Shown here in pieces: positions 60,060 to 64,000 of a stretch of DNA of 64,000 nt (within the stretch, counting starts at the first letter, position 1; each line of letters begins with the position of its first letter). The stretch comes from Alistipes sp. GTDB lineage: Bacteria > Bacteroidota > Bacteroidia > Bacteroidales > Rikenellaceae. Position numbers and translations under genes: made by a program. Under the pieces are notes generated by a model. That model was not told the DNA's origin. It searched no databases and was given only the letters and a program-made list of their open reading frames with translations. The DNA lies in contig JAGBFA010000001.1 of the NCBI GenBank assembly GCA_017936685.1, positions 124,001 through 188,000 on the forward strand, read 5' to 3'.

Positions 60060-61408
60060 GGTTTGGGTTTTTGCAGCGGCAGACGGACGATGAAATCGGT
60101 CTCGGTATTCTCGACTACTATATCGCGGCCGGTGATTATATGCCAGCGGCTGCGCAGATTGTCCAGTCCTATGCCCGTCGAGGGTTCGGGTTCCAGCTTG
60201 GGGTGTTTGCGGTTAGCCACGACGAGCATGTCGTCCTCGGTGCGGATCGAGACATGCAGCGGATTGCGCGTGGTGATGGTATTGTGCTTGACGGCATTGC
60301 CTATCAACGGCTGCATCGACAGAGCCGGCAGCGTCCAATCGTCGTAACGAGGATCGATGTCGATATCGAAAAAGAGCTTGTCGGCATAGCGAATCTTATA
60401 GAGGTAGATATAGGCCTTGGCCGACTCCATCTCCTCGGCAAGCGACATCATGGTGTTCTGTCCGTTCTGGATAGTGTAACGGAAAGTGTATGATAGCTGC
60501 TCGATATACTCCAACGCACGCTCGTCGTCGTGCTCGCGCACGAGCATCGACAACGAATTGAGCGAGTTGAAGAGGAAATGGGGATTGATCTGCCCCACGA
60601 GCATATTGTAACGCGTGGTCAGATACTCGTTTTTCAGCCGTTCGTTCTCGACGGTCATGGCCTCGCGCTGACGCATGAGAGCGTATATGCGCGAGTAGAG
60701 AGCCGCCACCACCCACATGAACAGACACTTCAACATCACGACCATGTAATCCATCGGGTGCAGATTGGCCTGAAATACGGGCACTATGCGATTAGGGTGG
60801 AAGCATACCACCGGAGCGACAAGAAACATAACTCCCATAAGCAGTAAGCTCAGGGCAAGACGGCGGACGAATGTCCACGTCGTCCATTTGCCCGATCTCG
60901 GGCGCAGAGTCATGACCATGAGCAACATGAACGATACCACGGCATAGTAGAGCATCTGCCATACCATGTCGTAGGCACGGCTCGGACGGTCGTATATGGC
61001 CTCGAAATCGAATGGCTCGCCGTTGCGGCGCACCACATCGTGCAGGCGGTCATGCGCACGGGCGATCTGCTCCGCGGTGACATTATCGCCCGACAGCGGC
61101 TGCACCTTGACAACAAGACGGTCGCCGTCGGCGAGTTTCAGAAAACCGATCTGCCACGACGAGGCATATACGCTGTCGGCCGTATCGTCGTAGACGATAT
61201 AGCCGTGCATATCGTCGGAAATATGCAATACACCCTCCCGATCTATCAATCGGGTATTGTCGGCATTGCGCCGCGAACGCGAATCCACACCGCCGCGCTG
61301 GGTTATGAGCGGCATCAACAGATAGGAGAAATTGATGACGAGACTCAACGCCACGGCCACCAGCAGATGCAGTCCTATCGGGTTGTTATGTTTTCCGAAT
61401 ATCGTCAT
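60056..61408 (-). CDS. LytS/YehU-like sensor histidine kinase
   Basis: 450 residues. Membrane helix 1 (about 13-32) and a periplasmic segment (about 35-145) are followed by three more helices (about 150-245). The His_kinase domain has the phospho-acceptor in GQINPHFLFNSLNSLSML, and a C-terminal ATPase with the N-box AVKHN and GIGLDNLRSRW. It forms an operon with the LytTR regulator. Ligand unknown. Start MTIFGKHNN; upstream in-frame codons are Arg-rich and unlikely. Confidence 0.92.
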   Translation of the reverse strand: MTIFGKHNNPIGLHLLVAVALSLVINFSYLLMPLITQRGGVDSRSRRNADNTRLIDREGVLHISDDMHGYIVYDDTADSVYASSWQIGFLKLADGDRLVVKVQPLSGDNVTAEQIARAHDRLHDVVRRNGEPFDFEAIYDRPSRAYDMVWQMLYYAVVSFMLLMVMTLRPRSGKWTTWTFVRRLALSLLLMGVMFLVAPVVCFHPNRIVPVFQANLHPMDYMVVMLKCLFMWVVAALYSRIYALMRQREAMTVENERLKNEYLTTRYNMLVGQINPHFLFNSLNSLSMLVREHDDERALEYIEQLSYTFRYTIQNGQNTMMSLAEEMESAKAYIYLYKIRYADKLFFDIDIDPRYDDWTLPALSMQPLIGNAVKHNTITTRNPLHVSIRTEDDMLVVANRKHPKLEPEPSTGIGLDNLRSRWHIITGRDIVVENTETDFIVRLPLQKPKP

Positions 61409-61442
61409 GGGTCGGCAGTTTTTCAATCGTTTGCAACGCAGT

Positions 61443-61970
61443 CTACTCCTCGTACCACGAGGCATACATGCGGTAGTCGTGAGCTATGCGGCGTATGATC
61501 TCGTCGCGCTGCTCGGGCGTTACGTCCTTGACCTTCTTGGCCGGAACGCCGGCATAGACCGAGTTAGGCTCCAAATGCTGGTTCGACAACACCAAGGCAT
61601 TGGCCGCCACGATGCAGCCTGTTGCCACGACGGCGTTGTCGAGCACCGTCGCACCCATTCCTATAAGGCAGTTGTCCTCTATTATGGCACCGTGTATGGT
61701 GGCGTTGTGTCCGACCGACACGTAGCTGCCTATGTGTGTCTGCGACGGGTGTTTCGAACCGTCGTAAAGCGTGTGAATGACCGTACCGTCCTGAATGTTG
61801 GTATGGTCGCCGATGGTGATGCTGTTGACATCGCCGCGCAACACGGTATTGTACCATATCGAGCAGTCGCGGCCGATCTTCACGTCACCTATCAGAACGG
61901 CCGTCTCGGCCAGAAAAGTATTCTCTCCCACCTCGGGGCGGTGTCCGCGCACCTCTTTGAATAAAGCCAT
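61443..61970 (-). CDS. Gamma-class carbonic anhydrase-like protein
   Basis: A 175-residue left-handed beta-helix protein of the YrdA/PaaY group. Hexapeptide turns (GDVKIGRDCSIWYNTVLRGDVNSITIG) are followed by the zinc ligands in VIHT, SVGHNATIHG and a final helix. Members bind zinc or iron and may hydrate CO2 or act as acyltransferases; activity cannot be told from sequence. It lies 34 bases upstream of the histidine kinase start and 21 bases downstream of mazG. Confidence 0.9.
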   Translation of the reverse strand: MALFKEVRGHRPEVGENTFLAETAVLIGDVKIGRDCSIWYNTVLRGDVNSITIGDHTNIQDGTVIHTLYDGSKHPSQTHIGSYVSVGHNATIHGAIIEDNCLIGMGATVLDNAVVATGCIVAANALVLSNQHLEPNSVYAGVPAKKVKDVTPEQRDEIIRRIAHDYRMYASWYEE

Positions 61971-61991
61971 AATATACGTGAAATTAATCGT

Positions 61992-62771
61992 TTACAAATC
62001 CTGCTTGGCCTGCTGCCACAGCTCCTCCATCTCGTCGGTCGACAGCTCGTGCAGCGTGTGTCCCCGCTCGACGGCCTTCGACTCCATATAGTTGAAGCGC
62101 GAGATGAACTTCTTGTTGGTGCGCTCCAATGCCGCTTCGGGATCGATGCCGTAGAGGCGGCACATGTTGACCAGCGAAAACAGCAGGTCGCCGATCTCGG
62201 CCTCGGTGTCTCCGGCATCGCCGCGGCGCATCTCCGTCTCGACCTCGGCTATCTCCTCCCTGACCTTGTCCCACACATCGTCGCGCTCGCGCCAGTCGAA
62301 ACCCGTGGCCGCAGCCTTCTCGCCTATGCGATAGGCCTTGACCATCGACGGCAGGCTACGCGGCACGCCGCCCAAAGTACCGCTCTTGCGGTTCTTCTTA
62401 CGCAATTTAAGTGCCTCCCAATTCTCCTTGACCTCCGCCGGCGTATCGGCATGAATATCGCCGTAGACATGCGGGTGACGATAGATCAGCTTGTCGCACA
62501 CGCCGTTCACCACATCGGTATAGTCGAACGCATGGCGTTCGTCGCCTAACTTCGAGTAGAATACCACATGCAGCATCAAATCGCCAAGCTCCTCCTTGAT
62601 GCCGTCCATATTGCCGTCGACGATGGCGTCGGCCAACTCGTATGTCTCCTCTATGGTATTGTGTCTCAATGAATCGAATGTCTGTTCCCTGTCCCACGGA
62701 CACTTCTCGCGCAGAGTGTCCATGATCTCTATTAGTCGGGCGGTAGCCTCCCGAGCCTTGTTCATATCCAT
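61992..62771 (-). CDS. mazG: Nucleoside triphosphate pyrophosphohydrolase MazG
   Basis: 259 residues with two MazG domains. The N-terminal one has CPWDREQTFDSLRHNTIEETYELADAI with EExxE/ExxD metal ligands (EELGDLMLHVVF). The second is WDKVREEIAEVETE...EAEIGDLLFSLVN. It hydrolyses non-canonical or excess NTPs. The start is MDMNKARE (62771), with MNKARE (62765) an alternative; the longer frame upstream is unlikely given the promoter box at 62805-62812. Confidence 0.94.
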   Translation of the reverse strand: MDMNKAREATARLIEIMDTLREKCPWDREQTFDSLRHNTIEETYELADAIVDGNMDGIKEELGDLMLHVVFYSKLGDERHAFDYTDVVNGVCDKLIYRHPHVYGDIHADTPAEVKENWEALKLRKKNRKSGTLGGVPRSLPSMVKAYRIGEKAAATGFDWRERDDVWDKVREEIAEVETEMRRGDAGDTEAEIGDLLFSLVNMCRLYGIDPEAALERTNKKFISRFNYMESKAVERGHTLHELSTDEMEELWQQAKQDL

Positions 62772-62804
62772 ATCCGTACTTATATTTAAGGTATTAACCC
62801 GATG

Positions 62805-62812
62805 CAAAGATA
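62805..62812 (-). promoter_or_regulatory. -7 promoter box of mazG
   Basis: TATCTTTG on the minus strand, 33 bases before the mazG start. It probably drives mazG and the carbonic anhydrase-like gene. Confidence 0.5.
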
Positions 62813-62853
62813 AAAATTATATCGATAGCATCGGTTATTCTGCCTGAAAATAT

Positions 62854-62861
62854 TACCTTTG
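62854..62861 (+). promoter_or_regulatory. -7 promoter box of the hexosaminidase gene
   Basis: TACCTTTG, 22 bases before the ATG at 62884, back to back with the mazG promoter. Confidence 0.55.
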
Positions 62862-62883
62862 TAGAGGTATAAAGCACGTATTT

Positions 62884-64000
62884 ATGAGACTCAAACTACT
62901 ACTTCTGACACTGATTGCCGCACAGGCGGCGACGGCCCGGCCGATCATTCCGCAGCCGGCCGCATACCGGCACTGCGACGGCAAGTTCACCATAAACGAC
63001 TCGACACGCATCACCTGTCCGCCCGAATTGGAGCGGCTGGCCGTCTATCTCGCCGATTATCTGCCGCTCGGCATCGAACCTTCCGACAATGCCGCCGCCG
63101 GGCACATAGCCTTGCGCATCGACTCTGCAATCGCCGGCGAAGCCTACCGGCTCGATGTATCTCAGCAGGGCATCGTCATCTCGGCCGGAACATACGCAGG
63201 TGCGTTCAACGGCGTGGAGACCCTGTTGCAGCTGCTTCCGGCGGCCGTCTACTCGCAAACCGTCCTGCCCATGGAGGTCGATTGTTGCAGCATCGACGAT
63301 GCACCGCGTTACGGCTATCGGGGATTCATGTTAGACGTATGCCGCACATGGATCGACAAGGATAAGGTGAAACATTATATAACGATCCTCGCCCACCACA
63401 AGATCAATAAGTTGCACATTCATCTGAGCGACGATGAGGCATGGCGCATAGAGATCAAGTCGCACCCCGAGCTGGCCGAGATCGGAGGGTTTCGTGGCGG
63501 CGACAGCCCCATCTGGCCCCGTTACGGCAAGTGGAACGAGCGTTACGGCGGCTATTTCACACAGGAGGATATGCGCGAGATAATCGAGTTCGCCGCCATA
63601 CGCAACATAGAGATAATACCCGAGATCGACCTGCCCGGCCACAGCCTGTGTCTGGCCACGATGCACCCCGAGGTGCTGTGCGACTATAAGCCCGATCTGT
63701 CGGCCTCGCTCGGCTACGACACCCGCTCGGCACTGTGCGCCACCAAAGAGAGCAACTATCGGCTCATAGAGGACATATTGGGCGAGTTGTGCGATCTGTT
63801 CCCGTCGGAGTATATTCATGTCGGCGGCGACGAGGTAGAGATGACGCAGTGGAAAAGCTGCCCGTCATGCCGCCGGTTCATGCAGGAGCAGGGTATGGAC
63901 GACCCGCACGAGTTGGAGGCATATTTCATGTCGCGCGTGGAGAAGATGCTCCGCTCGAAGGGCAAGTACGCCGCCGTATGGAACGAGGCCGTAAACGGCG
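62884..64000 (+). CDS. Beta-N-acetylhexosaminidase, GH20, partial
   Basis: The first 372 residues of a secreted GH20 enzyme, cut by the window end. The signal peptide (MRLKLLLLTLIAAQAATA) is followed by the GH20b domain (about 20-130) and then the catalytic barrel from YGYRGFMLDVCRTWI. HHKINKLHIHLSDDEAWRIEI, IPEIDLPGHSL and the catalytic Asp-Glu in YIHVGGDEVEM are present. It would release GlcNAc/GalNAc from host mucin or other glycans. No SusC/D pair lies beside it in the window. Confidence 0.95.
   Translation, partial: MRLKLLLLTLIAAQAATARPIIPQPAAYRHCDGKFTINDSTRITCPPELERLAVYLADYLPLGIEPSDNAAAGHIALRIDSAIAGEAYRLDVSQQGIVISAGTYAGAFNGVETLLQLLPAAVYSQTVLPMEVDCCSIDDAPRYGYRGFMLDVCRTWIDKDKVKHYITILAHHKINKLHIHLSDDEAWRIEIKSHPELAEIGGFRGGDSPIWPRYGKWNERYGGYFTQEDMREIIEFAAIRNIEIIPEIDLPGHSLCLATMHPEVLCDYKPDLSASLGYDTRSALCATKESNYRLIEDILGELCDLFPSEYIHVGGDEVEMTQWKSCPSCRRFMQEQGMDDPHELEAYFMSRVEKMLRSKGKYAAVWNEAVNG

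Overview
The window is a piece of a Bacteroidota chromosome, most likely order Bacteroidales. The evidence is the many promoters of the form TTTG-N19-21-TAnnTTTG, the near absence of Shine-Dalgarno sites, TonB-dependent receptors, Bacteroidales-only families (DUF4252, DUF4294, DUF4491, calycin-like and fimbrillin-like lipoproteins, DcaP-type porin) and a high G+C content by eye. A gut lineage such as Rikenellaceae or Muribaculaceae fits, but I cannot settle the genus. No phage, insertion sequence, CRISPR array or rRNA was seen.

Layout. 1-6.3 kb: ettA (cut by the window edge), rubrerythrin, a CapA-like phosphatase, an ECF sigma/anti-sigma/beta-barrel/DUF4252 operon and a DUF4491 protein. 6.3-7.06 kb: a repeat-rich gap. 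7.06-14.8 kb: a porin, a metallophosphoesterase, and an efflux operon (TolC, HlyD, two ABC-2 permeases, no ATPase). 15.0 kb: a strong candidate small RNA, then ffh. 16.7-27.3 kb: an MFS transporter, then a complete urease supercluster on the minus strand, transcribed ureA-B-C-E-F-G-D, urea transporter, and a nickel/cobalt ECF transporter (M, Q, O). Together these import urea and nickel, build the enzyme and release ammonia. 27.5-34.6 kb: crcB, an acyl-CoA reductase, an exonuclease, a lipoprotein, a TonB receptor, a PepSY-like protein, an orphan LuxR-type regulator and an HD hydrolase.

35.0-43.7 kb: a surface-polysaccharide cluster. wbpA, wbpD, wbpE and, at the far end, wbpB form the set for a 2,3-diacetamido uronic acid sugar nucleotide. 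Between them lie a flippase, two glycosyltransferases and a Stealth-type sugar-phosphate transferase of clearly lower G+C. Two runs of nine G (one in the leader, one inside the flippase) and a broken copy of the wbpB 5' end suggest slippage and recombination here. 43.8-46.8 kb: a TPP riboswitch followed by a TonB receptor and a PnuT-like carrier, a thiamin uptake operon. 46.9-64 kb: lipoproteins, a double-CDGSH protein, tRNA-Gln, a 5'-nucleotidase, a small peptide gene joined to a lipoprotein gene, ogt, an S1/P1 nuclease, rho, miaA beside tRNA-Leu(UAA), a second repeat-rich gap, a LytTR/LytS-like two-component pair, a gamma carbonic anhydrase, mazG, and a GH20 hexosaminidase cut by the window end.

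The least-explained structures are two families of dispersed repeats. In one, each unit holds a variable but self-complementary core between conserved flanks and carries a consensus promoter pointing at the next gene. In the other, found at the 3' ends of genes, conserved outer arms enclose an inner stem whose two arms change together. With the small RNA near ffh, these are the best candidates for something undescribed.
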